34,573 bases of DNA from NCBI GenBank assembly GCA_017577365.1, contig PKRJ01000038.1:1-34573 (forward strand). Reading direction: 5' to 3'. The DNA is from Gammaproteobacteria bacterium (GTDB lineage Bacteria > Pseudomonadota > Gammaproteobacteria > Steroidobacterales > Rariloculaceae). Below are positions 15,664 to 24,165 of this stretch, one piece after another (the first letter of the stretch is position 1; each line of letters starts with the position of its first letter). A model generated the notes under the pieces. It was not told where the DNA came from, did not search any database, and saw only the letters and a program-made list of their open reading frames with translations. Position numbers and translations under genes: made by a program.

Positions 15664-16668
15664 ATGACGACATTCCCTTCCACCTCGGAGCCGCGCCGAA
15701 GCCGCTGGCAGGATCAGCTCAGGGACGCGATACGCGACGTCGTCGAGCTCGCCTCGCTCCTCGACCTGCCGGCCGACGCGATCCGGCACGCGGACGCCGC
15801 CGCGGACTTCCCGTTGCTCGTGCCGCGCGCGTTCGTCGCGCGGATGAGGAAGGGCGATCCCCGCGATCCGCTGCTGCTGCAGATTCTCCCGACCGCGCTC
15901 GAAGCCGTTGACGTGCCGGGCTACACGGCGGACCCGCTCGCCGAGGCCGCCCACTTCGCGGAAGGCGGCCTCGTACGCAAGTATCGCGGCCGTTCGCTGC
16001 TCGTCACGACGGGCGCTTGTCCGGTGCATTGCCGCTACTGCTTCCGAAGGTCTTTCCCCTATTCGGAGCAGGTCGCGGCGCGCGGCGCCTTCGAAGCGGC
16101 GCTCGCCGCGCTCGACGCCGACGGCACGGAGGAGGTGATCCTCTCGGGCGGCGACCCGCTCTCCTTGAGCGACCGCAAGCTCGACGCGTTGCTCGGCCGG
16201 CTCGGCGCACTACGCGCGCTGAAGCGAGTGCGTATCCACACGCGTTTCCCGATCGTCTTGCCGGATCGAGTCGATGCGGGGCTGATCCGCGTCCTCGAGC
16301 GGCATCCGCTCGTGCGGGTGATCGTGCTGCATTCGAATCATCCGCGCGAGATCGACGCGTCCGTCGCGGCTGCGCTCGCCGCGTTGCGCGCGACCGGCGT
16401 GCAGCTGCTGAATCAGGCGGTGCTGCTCGCCGGCGTCAACGACGATGCCGATACGCTCGCCGAGCTCTGCGAGCGTCTATTCGATTGCGGCGTGCTGCCT
16501 TACTACCTGCATTTGCTCGATCCCGTCGCGGGCGCCGCGCATTTCGACGTCGACGCGAGCCGCGCGCGTGCGCTGCACGCCGAGCTGCTCGAAAGGCTCC
16601 CGGGATATCTCGTGCCGCGGCTCGTTCGCGAGATTCCCGGACGCGCGAGCAAGACGCCGATCCTCTAG
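15664..16668 (+). CDS. epmB: EF-P beta-lysylation protein, lysine 2,3-aminomutase family
   Basis: A radical-SAM, PLP-dependent enzyme that converts L-lysine to (R)-beta-lysine for EpmA to attach to EF-P. The [4Fe-4S] cluster motif CX3CX2C is Cys119, Cys123 and Cys126 (CPVHCRYCFRRSFPY). Further marks are EVILSGGDPLSLSD, the RIHTRFPIVLP segment and the C-terminal PYYLHLLDPVAGAAHF. At 334 residues it is close to E. coli EpmB (342), and it lacks the extended N- and C-termini of clostridial aminomutases. ATG 15664 is chosen over upstream in-frame Met codons because the upstream peptide is Arg-rich and not family-like. A 13-bp tandem duplication spans its stop codon. Confidence 0.95.
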   Translation: MTTFPSTSEPRRSRWQDQLRDAIRDVVELASLLDLPADAIRHADAAADFPLLVPRAFVARMRKGDPRDPLLLQILPTALEAVDVPGYTADPLAEAAHFAEGGLVRKYRGRSLLVTTGACPVHCRYCFRRSFPYSEQVAARGAFEAALAALDADGTEEVILSGGDPLSLSDRKLDALLGRLGALRALKRVRIHTRFPIVLPDRVDAGLIRVLERHPLVRVIVLHSNHPREIDASVAAALAALRATGVQLLNQAVLLAGVNDDADTLAELCERLFDCGVLPYYLHLLDPVAGAAHFDVDASRARALHAELLERLPGYLVPRLVREIPGRASKTPIL

Positions 16669-16686
16669 CCGACTCCTCTAGCCGAC
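16661..16686 (+). repeat. 13-bp tandem duplication at the epmB stop
   Basis: TCCTCTAGCCGAC occurs twice in direct succession (16661-16673 and 16674-16686) without mismatch. The first copy contains the last codon and TAG stop of epmB; the second repeats them in the 3' flank. The protein is unaffected because translation ends in copy one. Confidence 0.9.
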
Positions 16687-16785
16687 GTCCGTGCCATTGA
16701 ACAAAACGTACCGACGCGTGCGTTCGCTCGTTCGTCGCGGCGGCGGACGCGGTGTGATCCCTGCACGGAGCCGCGGAGAACCGGG

Positions 16786-16794
16786 TGTTAGAAT
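16786..16794 (+). promoter_or_regulatory. Extended -10 promoter for the FimX-like gene
   Basis: TGTTAGAAT is TG, one base and TAGAAT (five of six to TATAAT). Transcription would start near 16801, giving a leader of about 50 bases. No good -35 is visible. The rest of the 182-bp gap holds only the 13-bp duplication. Confidence 0.45.
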
Positions 16795-16850
16795 GCCGCG
16801 GCCGCGAATCGCGCGGCGACAAGCATAACGATCAGAGGCTTTTCGTCTAA

Positions 16851-18905
16851 ATGCCCCAAGCGCCGGTTCCCCTCATCGTCGCCACGACGGCCGAAGACGA
16901 TGTCGAGCTGATCAACAAGACGCTGCGAGACGCGGGCTATCCGGCACGTTGTCACTGGGTCAAGCGGCTCGACGAGCTCGAAGCGGCGATACGGTCGACC
17001 CGGCCGCAGCTCCTCTGGTATTGCGCGGACCGCTTCCAGACCCCGGTCGGCGAGATCGCGAAGCTGCGCAAGCGGGCCGAGAACAACGTGCCGCTGCTCG
17101 TGCTGCGCGCCCGCGTGGACGAGACCGCGATCAGTCAGGCGCTCGCGGACGGCGCGCAGGATCTCGTGTCGATGGGCTGCCGCGAACGGCTCGTCGCCGT
17201 CGCCGCGCGCGAGCTCCGCGCGTATCGGCTCGAGCAGGCGCTCAACACGACGCTGCAGTCGGCGACGCAGTACAAGCGTCAGCTCAAGTCGTTCCTCGAC
17301 GGCGCCGCGGACGCGATCGCGTACGTTCAGGAAGGCATCATCGTCGAGGCCAATCAGGCGTGGGCGGAGCTCTTCGGAAAAACGGTCGACGAGGCGCTGA
17401 ACTCTCCTCTGATGGATCTGTTCGATCCGTCGAGCCACGCGGCGCTGAAGGGCGCGATCGTGGCATCCACGAAGGGCCAGTGGACCGGCGAGCCGCTGAA
17501 GGTCATCGGGACGCACGGCGACGGATCGTCGTCCGAGCTCTCGCTGCTGTTCGAGCAGACGTCTTACGACGGCGAGCCGGCCGTGAAGCTCACGGTGCCG
17601 CGCGAGGCCCAGGGGCCGTCCGCGCCGCCGGAGGAGCTCGTCGAGCGGACCGTGCACCAGGACCAGACGACGGGCTTCTACCATCGCCGCCGGTTCCTCG
17701 AGCTCATGATGAAGCGGCTCGAGACGAACCCGCGAACCGGCGTGCGCGCGCTCGCGTACGTCCGTCCGGACAAGTTCGGCGACATCGCCGCCGAGATCGG
17801 CCCGCTCGCGAGCGAGGATCTGCTCGCCGGCATCGCCGAGATCCTCCGCGGAACGCTGAGCGCGAGGGATCTTTGCGGACGCTTCGGCGGCAACGTGTTC
17901 ACGATACTGCTCGAGCGCGGCACGCTGCGCGACGTCGAGGCGTGGGCCGAGCACGTGCTGCAGAGGATCGCCGACCATATCTTCGAGGTCGGCGACCACA
18001 CGCTTTCCGTGACCTGCACGATCGGCATCGCCGAGGCCGGGCCGATGACCGAGCGTTTCGAGACGCTGATCACGGACGCGGAGAAGGCGAACCAGCGCGG
18101 ACGTCAGCGCGGCGGCAATCAGGTCGTGCTCGAGGAGACGTCCGACGCGAGCACGCGAATCCAGCGCTTCGATCAGCTCTGGGTCAGCCAAATCAAGTCC
18201 GCGCTCGTCGAGAACCGATTCAAGCTCTCGCATCTGCCGATCGCGAGCCTGTCGGGCGAGCGCAAGGTGATGTACGACACCCTGCTGCGGATGATCGATC
18301 AGCAGGGCGACGACGTGTCCGCGACGGATTTCATGCCGGCCGCACGGCGCAACAAGCTGTTGCGTGCGATCGACCGGTGGGTCATCGCGGCGGCCGTCGA
18401 CTTCTGTCGGCAGCAGAATCCGGACGTGCTGTTCGTGAAGCTGTCGCACGAGTCCGTGCTCGACGAGACGCTCGTCGATTGGGTGAGGAAGCTCACGCAC
18501 GGCACCGGTATCGGCGAAGGCCGAATCTGCTTCCAGGTCGCGGAGGAGGACGTCATGCAGTACCTGAAGCAGACGCGCGCGCTGTCCGAGCAGCTCCGCG
18601 CCGCGGGCTTTCTGTTCGCCGTCGAGCATTTCGGCATCGGACGCGATCCGCTGCGCGTGCTGAGTCAGACTCCGATGCAGTACGTGAAGATCGACGGCTC
18701 GCTGATGCAGGGTCTCGCGACGAACCCGCAGCAGCAGGAGAAGGTGCGGAATCTGATCAAAGCGGCCGAGAAGCGCAAGGTGCAGACGATCGCCGAGCGC
18801 GTCGAGGACGCGAACACGATGGCCGTGCTCTTCCAGCTCGGCGCCGCCTACATGCAGGGTCACTACCTGCAAGAGGCCGAGGTCGTCCTCGAAGAGCCGA
18901 GCTGA
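16851..18905 (+). CDS. FimX-like protein with degenerate GGDEF and EAL domains
   Basis: A 684-residue cytoplasmic protein with the FimX layout: receiver-like domain (about 8-125), PAS (about 145-250), GGDEF-type (about 275-430) and EAL-type (about 435-680). The receiver lacks a clear phospho-acceptor. The GGDEF signature is GGNVF (346-350), so cyclase activity is not expected. The EAL glutamate is replaced (DTL at 476-478) and the usual DDFGTG is EHFGIG, so phosphodiesterase activity is unlikely. The YVKIDGSLM and IAERVED segments remain, so ligand binding is possible. FimX in Pseudomonas and Xanthomonas binds c-di-GMP through a similarly inactive EAL domain and controls type IV pili, which fits a genome with fimV. 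ATG 16851 has AGAGG 13 bases upstream. Confidence 0.85.
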   Translation: MPQAPVPLIVATTAEDDVELINKTLRDAGYPARCHWVKRLDELEAAIRSTRPQLLWYCADRFQTPVGEIAKLRKRAENNVPLLVLRARVDETAISQALADGAQDLVSMGCRERLVAVAARELRAYRLEQALNTTLQSATQYKRQLKSFLDGAADAIAYVQEGIIVEANQAWAELFGKTVDEALNSPLMDLFDPSSHAALKGAIVASTKGQWTGEPLKVIGTHGDGSSSELSLLFEQTSYDGEPAVKLTVPREAQGPSAPPEELVERTVHQDQTTGFYHRRRFLELMMKRLETNPRTGVRALAYVRPDKFGDIAAEIGPLASEDLLAGIAEILRGTLSARDLCGRFGGNVFTILLERGTLRDVEAWAEHVLQRIADHIFEVGDHTLSVTCTIGIAEAGPMTERFETLITDAEKANQRGRQRGGNQVVLEETSDASTRIQRFDQLWVSQIKSALVENRFKLSHLPIASLSGERKVMYDTLLRMIDQQGDDVSATDFMPAARRNKLLRAIDRWVIAAAVDFCRQQNPDVLFVKLSHESVLDETLVDWVRKLTHGTGIGEGRICFQVAEEDVMQYLKQTRALSEQLRAAGFLFAVEHFGIGRDPLRVLSQTPMQYVKIDGSLMQGLATNPQQQEKVRNLIKAAEKRKVQTIAERVEDANTMAVLFQLGAAYMQGHYLQEAEVVLEEPS

Positions 18906-18917
18906 AGCACGCGAACG

Positions 18918-18947
18918 GGTCTGCCCCTGGTGTGCGAGGGGCAGACC
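18918..18947. terminator. Bidirectional terminator between the FimX-like gene and parC
   Basis: GGTCTGCCCCT (18918-18928) and its exact complement AGGGGCAGACC (18937-18947) form an 11-bp stem with an 8-base loop, placed between two convergent genes (ends at 18905 and 18957). There is no T tract on either side, but the symmetry and position fit a shared terminator. Confidence 0.65.
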
Positions 18948-18956
18948 GCGCCGGCG

Positions 18957-21188
18957 CTATTCGACGATGATTCGCGTGACCTTGCGATACTTGTTCGGCA
19001 GGGCCACGCCGCGCCGCCCGCGTTCGCCGAGGTAGTGGTTCTGGTCGTCGGGCTTCAGCGTCATGTGACGGTCGCCGCAGCGAAGCTTGAGGCTCTGCCC
19101 TTCGGCGAACGCCGCCACCGCCGCGAGCTCGACGCGCTCCTTGGTCGGCAGCCCGAGGATCTTCACGCCCTTGCCGCGCGGCAGCTCCGGCAATTCCTCG
19201 AGCGGGAAGATCAGCAGCCGCCCGTCGCTCGACACCGCCGCGATCCACTCGGCGTCGGGGACGAGCGGCGCCGCCGGAACGACCGACGCGCCTTCCGGCA
19301 CCTTGAGCACGGCCTTGCCGGATTTGTTGCGCGAGTAGAGATCCTCGAGCTTCACGATGAAGCCGTAGCCGGCGGATGACGCGACCACCCATTTGTCCTC
19401 CGGCGCTCCGGTCAGCACCGCGCGCCAGGTCGAACCGTCGGGCGGATTGAAGTATCCGGACAACGGCTCGCCCTGTCCCCGCGCCGACGGCAGCTGATGC
19501 GCGCTCACGCTGTAGGCGCGTCCCGTGCTGTCGACGAACACGGCGAGCTGCGTGCTGCGGCCGTGCGCCGCGGCGAGGAAGCGGTCTCCCGCCCGATACG
19601 ACAGCGCCTCGGGATCGACGTCGTGACCTTTCGCGGCGCGCGCCCAGCCGCGCTCGGACAAAATCACCGTCACGGGCTCGGACGGGACGAGCTCGGATTC
19701 CGCGAGTGCCTGAGCCGGCGCGCGCTCGATGATCTTCGTCCTGCGCGCGTCGCCGTGCTTCTCGGCGAGCGCTTCGATCTCGGACTGCATCAGCTTCGTG
19801 AGCTTAGCCTTCGATTTCAGCGTCGCCTCGAGATCGGCTTTCTCGGCGGCGAGCTCCTTTTGCTCGCCGCGGATCTTCATCTCCTCGAGCTTCGCGAGAT
19901 GACGGAGCTTGAGCTCGAGAATCGCCTCGGCCTGCACGTCGGTGAGCTTGAAGCGCTTCATCAGCACCGGCTTCGGCTCGTCCTCGGTGCGGATGATGCG
20001 GATCACCTCGTCGATGTTGAGGTAGGCGATCAGGAGGCCGTCGAGGATGTGCAGACGCCGCGTGACGCGCTCGAGCCGGTGATTGAGCCGCCGCTTGACC
20101 GTCTCGGTCCGGAACGACAGCCACTCGTTGAGCAGCGACTTCAGATCGTAGACGCGCGGCCGCCCGTCGAGCCCGATCACGTTCAGATTCACGCGCACCG
20201 TGCGCTCGAGATCGGTCGTCGCGAACAGGTGATTCATCAGCGCCTCGACGTCGACCTTGCCGCTCTTCGGCGTGAGCACGAGGCGCGTCGGGCTTTCGTG
20301 ATCCGACTCGTCGCGCAGGTCCTCGACCATCGGCAGCTTCTTCGCGCGCATCTGCGCCGCGATCTGCTCGAGCACCTTCGCGCCGGACGTCTGGTACGGC
20401 AGCTCGCGAATCACGATATCGCCGTTCTCCTGCTCCCACTTCGCGCGCAGCCGAAGCGTGCCCGTCCCTCGCTTGTAGATCGCGACGATGTCCTCGCGCG
20501 GCGACACGAGCTCGCCGCCGGTCGGGAAATCCGGCCCCTTGATGTGCTTCATGATCTGCCCGAGCGTCGCGTTCGGATCGTCGAGCAGCAGGATCAGCGC
20601 TTTGGCGACCTCGCGCAGGTTGTGCGGCGGGATATCGGTCGCCATGCCGACCGCGATACCGCTTGCGCCGTTCAGCAGGAGATTCGGCAGCTGCGCCGGC
20701 AGGATCGACGGCTCTTCGAGCGTGCCGTCGAAGTTCGGCACCCAATCGACCGTGCCCTGATCGAGCTCGTCGAGCAGAATCTGCGAGTACCTCGTGAGGC
20801 GCGCCTCGGTATAACGCATCGCGGCGAACGACTTCGGGTCGTCCTGCGAGCCCCAGTTGCCGTGCCCGTCAATCAGCGGATAGCGGTACGAGAACGGCTG
20901 GGCCATGTGCACCATCGCCTCGTAGCACGCGGCGTCGCCGTGCGGATGGAATTTGCCGAGCACGTCGCCGACCGTGCGCGCGGCCTTCTTCGGCTTCGCG
21001 CTCGCCGAGAGCCCCAGATCGCTCATCGCGTAGACGATGCGCCGCTGCACGGGCTTGAGCCCGTCGCCGATCTGCGGCAGCGCGCGATCGAGGATCACGT
21101 ACATCGAGTAATCGAGGTACGCCTTCTCGGTGAAGACGGCGAGCGGGAGCCGCTCGATGCCTTCGAAATTGAGTTCCTGCTCTCTCAT
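18957..21188 (-). CDS. parC: DNA topoisomerase IV subunit A
   Basis: The DNA-cleaving subunit of topoisomerase IV, which unlinks daughter chromosomes. It has 743 residues. The N-terminal winged-helix region and the catalytic tyrosine in FAAMRYTEARL (about Tyr126) are present. The C-terminal region carries beta-pinwheel blades (e.g. KWVVASSAGYGFIVKLEDL) and is divergent, as expected of ParC rather than GyrA: no GyrA-box is seen. Oddity: the quinolone-determining position equal to E. coli Ser80 is Ala86 (GKFHPHGDAACYEAMV, codon GCC at 20931-20933), while the acidic Glu90 is kept. ATG 21188 gives MREQELNFEGIERLPL, the usual ParC start. It follows the Uma2 gene by 86 bp, with parE upstream. Confidence 0.96.
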   Translation of the reverse strand: MREQELNFEGIERLPLAVFTEKAYLDYSMYVILDRALPQIGDGLKPVQRRIVYAMSDLGLSASAKPKKAARTVGDVLGKFHPHGDAACYEAMVHMAQPFSYRYPLIDGHGNWGSQDDPKSFAAMRYTEARLTRYSQILLDELDQGTVDWVPNFDGTLEEPSILPAQLPNLLLNGASGIAVGMATDIPPHNLREVAKALILLLDDPNATLGQIMKHIKGPDFPTGGELVSPREDIVAIYKRGTGTLRLRAKWEQENGDIVIRELPYQTSGAKVLEQIAAQMRAKKLPMVEDLRDESDHESPTRLVLTPKSGKVDVEALMNHLFATTDLERTVRVNLNVIGLDGRPRVYDLKSLLNEWLSFRTETVKRRLNHRLERVTRRLHILDGLLIAYLNIDEVIRIIRTEDEPKPVLMKRFKLTDVQAEAILELKLRHLAKLEEMKIRGEQKELAAEKADLEATLKSKAKLTKLMQSEIEALAEKHGDARRTKIIERAPAQALAESELVPSEPVTVILSERGWARAAKGHDVDPEALSYRAGDRFLAAAHGRSTQLAVFVDSTGRAYSVSAHQLPSARGQGEPLSGYFNPPDGSTWRAVLTGAPEDKWVVASSAGYGFIVKLEDLYSRNKSGKAVLKVPEGASVVPAAPLVPDAEWIAAVSSDGRLLIFPLEELPELPRGKGVKILGLPTKERVELAAVAAFAEGQSLKLRCGDRHMTLKPDDQNHYLGERGRRGVALPNKYRKVTRIIVE

Positions 21189-21274
21189 GAATCGCTCGGA
21201 AGCGTTATCCGGAATCGGTTGGCATGCGCGCCGGTACGCGCGGCGCGTCCGCCGCACGGCAGCGCAGCGTACAA

Positions 21275-21844
21275 TCAGTCGAACAGCGCGGAAAGATCCA
21301 CGTCGACGCGCGGGAGCGCCGCGATGCTCATGCGCGAGGGCCGCTCGACGACGTCGCGACGCCGGTAGTCGCCGCCTTCGGGTTCCTCGAAGACCAACAG
21401 CCGCTCGTTCGAGAGATCCACGATCCAGACTTCGAGCACGCCGTGGCGCGCATAGAGCGGCACCTTGACGTCCCGGTCGTAGCGGAGCGTGGTATCGCTG
21501 ACCTCGACGACGAGCAGCGCGTCGGCCGCCGTCGCGAAACGGCTGCGGTAGAAATCCGCGCTCGGCCGGAGCAGCACGAGATCGGGCTGCGGCTCGGACG
21601 TCGTGCCGAGCCGGATCGAGCCCTGCACGCGAACGATCGCGTCGCCGACGGCCCGCACGAACAGGCGAGTGAGCTGATCGACGACGCTGTTATGCTCCTT
21701 GCCGATCGGCGCCATCTCGAAGATCTCTCCGTCGATCAGCTCGACCCGCGCATCCGGCGCGAGCAGGCCGACCTCGGCCATACGGTGATAGTCGTCGACC
21801 GTGATCCGATGGCGCCTGGGCCAGGTTTCCATCGTCGTACCCAT
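21275..21844 (-). CDS. Uma2 family (DUF820) putative restriction-fold nuclease
   Basis: A 189-residue protein of the Uma2/DUF820 family, whose fold belongs to the PD-(D/E)XK nuclease group. No cellular role is established for most members. Motifs: ITVDDYHRMAEVGLLAPDARVELIDGE split over the N-terminus, EPQPDLVLLRP (the PD), LLVVEVSDTT (ExE-type strand), DVKVPLYARHGVLEVWIVDL and LLVFEEP. ATG 21844 has GAGAGA about 8 bases upstream; ATG 21832 in frame is an alternative. It lies between parE and parC on the same strand, with 197 bp before and 86 bp after. It is not part of the usual topoisomerase IV locus, so insertion is likely. Base composition does not differ visibly from the neighbours. Confidence 0.88.
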   Translation of the reverse strand: MGTTMETWPRRHRITVDDYHRMAEVGLLAPDARVELIDGEIFEMAPIGKEHNSVVDQLTRLFVRAVGDAIVRVQGSIRLGTTSEPQPDLVLLRPSADFYRSRFATAADALLVVEVSDTTLRYDRDVKVPLYARHGVLEVWIVDLSNERLLVFEEPEGGDYRRRDVVERPSRMSIAALPRVDVDLSALFD

Positions 21845-22041
21845 CAGCAGGTCTCTCGAGACGGACAGTGTAGCGGGCGCGGGCGCCGGCGACGAATGAT
21901 CGCGCGGCCGGCGAGCGACGCCTCGCGGAGAATCGGCGCGGAGAGTCGAGATTCGTCCGCGGAGCGGACGCGTGGGCTCGCCTGTCGCGGCTCGCGTTTC
22001 CCGCACGCCGCGACGACGCGCCGCCCGCATTCTCGCCGCGC

Positions 22042-23934
22042 TCAGACAGTGATATCGGCGAGGTTGCCCTTCTGCTGCAGCCACTCGCGCCGATCCGCGG
22101 CGCGCTTCTTCGCGAGCAGCATGTCTAGGATCTCGTTCGCGTTGTCGTTGCCGTCGACCGTGAGCTGAACGAGCCTGCGCGTGTCGGGCGCCATCGTGGT
22201 CTCGCGGAGCTGCGCCGGATCCATCTCGCCGAGCCCCTTGAATCGCGTGACCGACACCTTGCCCTTCTTGTGCTCGGCCTCGATGCGGTCGAGGATCAGG
22301 TCGCGCTCGGCATCGTCGAGCGCGTAGTAGACGTCCTTGCCGACGTCGATCCGATAGAGCGGCGGCATCGCCACGTACACGTGCCCGGCCTCGACGAGCG
22401 GCCGGAAATGCTTCAGGAACAGCGCGCAGAGCAGCGTCGCGATGTGCAAGCCGTCCGAGTCCGCATCGGCGAGGATGCAGACCTTGTGGTACCTGAGACC
22501 GTCGAGCTTGTCCGAGCCCGGATCGACGCCGAGCGCGACGGCGATGTCGTGCACTTCTTGCGAAGCGAGCAGCTCCGCGGCGTCGACCTCCCACGTGTTC
22601 AGGATCTTGCCGCGCAGCGGCATCACGGCCTGCGTCTCGCGGTCGCGCGCCTGTTTCGCCGAGCCGCCCGCCGAATCGCCCTCGACGAGGAACAGCTCGG
22701 AGCGATGCGGATCCTGCGACGTGCAGTCCGCGAGCTTGCCGGGCAGCGCGGGCCCCGCGACGACGCGCTTCCTGACGACCTTCTTCGCGGTCCTCATCCG
22801 CTGCTGCGCGTTCGCGATCGCGAGCTGCGCGATCTCGTCGCCGCTCTCGGGATGCTGATTCAGCCATAGCGCGAAGCTGTCCTTGACGACGCCCGCGACG
22901 AAGGACGCGATCTCGCGCGAGTTCAGCCGTTCTTTCGTCTGACCGGCGAACTGCGGATCCTCCATCTTCACCGAGAGCACGTAGCTCACGCCTTCCCACA
23001 CGTCCTCGGGCGTGAGCCGAACGCCGCGCGGCAGCAGGTCGCGGAACTCGCAATACTCGCGCAGCGCCTCGGTCAAACCCGCGCGGAGGCCGTTGACGTG
23101 CGTGCCGCCTTGCAGCGTCGGCACGAGATTGACGTAGCTCTCGCCGATCGGCGGCTCGCCGTCGGTCCGCCACACGACGGCCCACTCGACGGCCTCGCGC
23201 TTGCCTTCGAGGCTGCCCGAGAAGGGCTCGGCCGGGCGCCATTCCGCGCCTTCGAGGCATTCCCTCAGGTACTGCTCGAGCCCGGCGGTGTACAGCCAGC
23301 GATGGTGCTCCTCGGGCTTCTCGACGTTCAGCACGACCTCGAGCCCGGGGCACAGCACGGCCTTCGCGCGCAGCACGTGCTTCAGGCGCGTGACCGAGAA
23401 CGTCGGGTTATCGAAGTACTTCGCGTCCGGCCAGAAACGGATCGTCGTTCCGGTCTGATTCTTCGCGACCTTGCCGACGACCTCGAGCGCGCCGCGGCGC
23501 CGGCCGCCCGCGAAGCTCATGTTGTATTCCTTGCCGTCGCGCCGGATCCACACCTCGAGGTGCTTCGACAGCGCGTTCACGACCGACACGCCGACGCCGT
23601 GCAGGCCGCCGGAGAAGCGATAGTTCTTGTTCGAGAACTTGCCGCCCGCGTGCAGTCTCGTGAGGATCAGCTCGACGCCCGGAATCTTCTCCTGCGGATG
23701 GATGTCGACGGGCATGCCGCGCCCGTCGTCGATGACCTCGAGCGAGCCGTCCGCGTAGACGTTGACCTCGATCCGTTTCGCGTAACCGGCGATCGCCTCG
23801 TCGACGCTGTTGTCGATGACCTCGTGCGCGAGGTGGTTCGGCCGAGTCGTATCGGTATACATGCCCGGGCGGCGTCGCACGGGCTCGAGGCCGCTCAACA
23901 CCTCGATGTCGGCAGCGCGATAGCTCTTGCTCAT
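22042..23934 (-). CDS. parE: DNA topoisomerase IV subunit B
   Basis: The ATPase subunit of topoisomerase IV. Its 630 residues are the same as in E. coli ParE. The GHKL ATP site is visible (HEVIDNSVDEAIAG, DDGRGMPVDIH, LHAGGKF, GGLHGVGVSVVNALS). The TOPRIM domain has the catalytic Glu in LFLVEGDSAGGSAKQARDR and the metal-binding DADSDG. PLRGKILN and the C-terminal FKGLGEMDPAQL are also present. ParE rather than GyrB is indicated by the length (no 165-residue GyrB insert) and by the nearby parC. ATG 23934 (MSKSYRAADIEVL) is chosen; the frame is open 64 codons upstream without protein-like sequence. Confidence 0.97.
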   Translation of the reverse strand: MSKSYRAADIEVLSGLEPVRRRPGMYTDTTRPNHLAHEVIDNSVDEAIAGYAKRIEVNVYADGSLEVIDDGRGMPVDIHPQEKIPGVELILTRLHAGGKFSNKNYRFSGGLHGVGVSVVNALSKHLEVWIRRDGKEYNMSFAGGRRRGALEVVGKVAKNQTGTTIRFWPDAKYFDNPTFSVTRLKHVLRAKAVLCPGLEVVLNVEKPEEHHRWLYTAGLEQYLRECLEGAEWRPAEPFSGSLEGKREAVEWAVVWRTDGEPPIGESYVNLVPTLQGGTHVNGLRAGLTEALREYCEFRDLLPRGVRLTPEDVWEGVSYVLSVKMEDPQFAGQTKERLNSREIASFVAGVVKDSFALWLNQHPESGDEIAQLAIANAQQRMRTAKKVVRKRVVAGPALPGKLADCTSQDPHRSELFLVEGDSAGGSAKQARDRETQAVMPLRGKILNTWEVDAAELLASQEVHDIAVALGVDPGSDKLDGLRYHKVCILADADSDGLHIATLLCALFLKHFRPLVEAGHVYVAMPPLYRIDVGKDVYYALDDAERDLILDRIEAEHKKGKVSVTRFKGLGEMDPAQLRETTMAPDTRRLVQLTVDGNDNANEILDMLLAKKRAADRREWLQQKGNLADITV

Positions 23935-23985
23935 GAAATTCGGTTGGGCCTCCCGCGAGCCGGGGATGACTGAATGCGCGCGCGG

Positions 23986-23991
23986 ATTGTA
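23986..23991 (-). promoter_or_regulatory. Candidate -10 element for parE
   Basis: The minus strand reads TACAAT, five of six matches to TATAAT, in an otherwise GC-rich region. Transcription would start near 23979, leaving a 45-base leader to the parE ATG. No convincing -35. Confidence 0.4.
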
Positions 23992-24090
23992 TCGCGGGTC
24001 GGCATCGCCGAGCACGGGCCGATTCGAGCGGGTCGCCGCCGACTCGGAGCTCGAAACGCCTCTCTCGTCCGAGCGCAGGCTGGCGGGCAA

Positions 24091-24124
24091 GAAAATACGA
24101 AGGGGCCCGATTGCGGGCCCCTTC
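24091..24124 (-). terminator. Intrinsic terminator of the PEP-CTERM gene
   Basis: GAAGGGGCCCG-ATTG-CGGGCCCCTTC (24099-24124) is a perfect 11-bp stem with a 4-base loop, followed on the minus strand by GTATTTTC. It lies 42 bp after the PEP-CTERM stop. A textbook rho-independent terminator, clearly oriented for the minus strand. Confidence 0.85.
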
Positions 24125-24165
24125 ATCGGGATTCGACAGGCGCGCGCGGAACGCCGTCGCGCGGC

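Noticed and set aside
16788..18872. 694-codon minus-strand frame opposite the FimX-like gene
   Set aside because: Mirror of a protein with four recognisable domains; its composition is Arg/His/Leu/Asp-rich and typical of antisense reading.
19497..21368. 623-codon plus-strand frame opposite parC
   Set aside because: Antisense to parC, with no protein-like motif.
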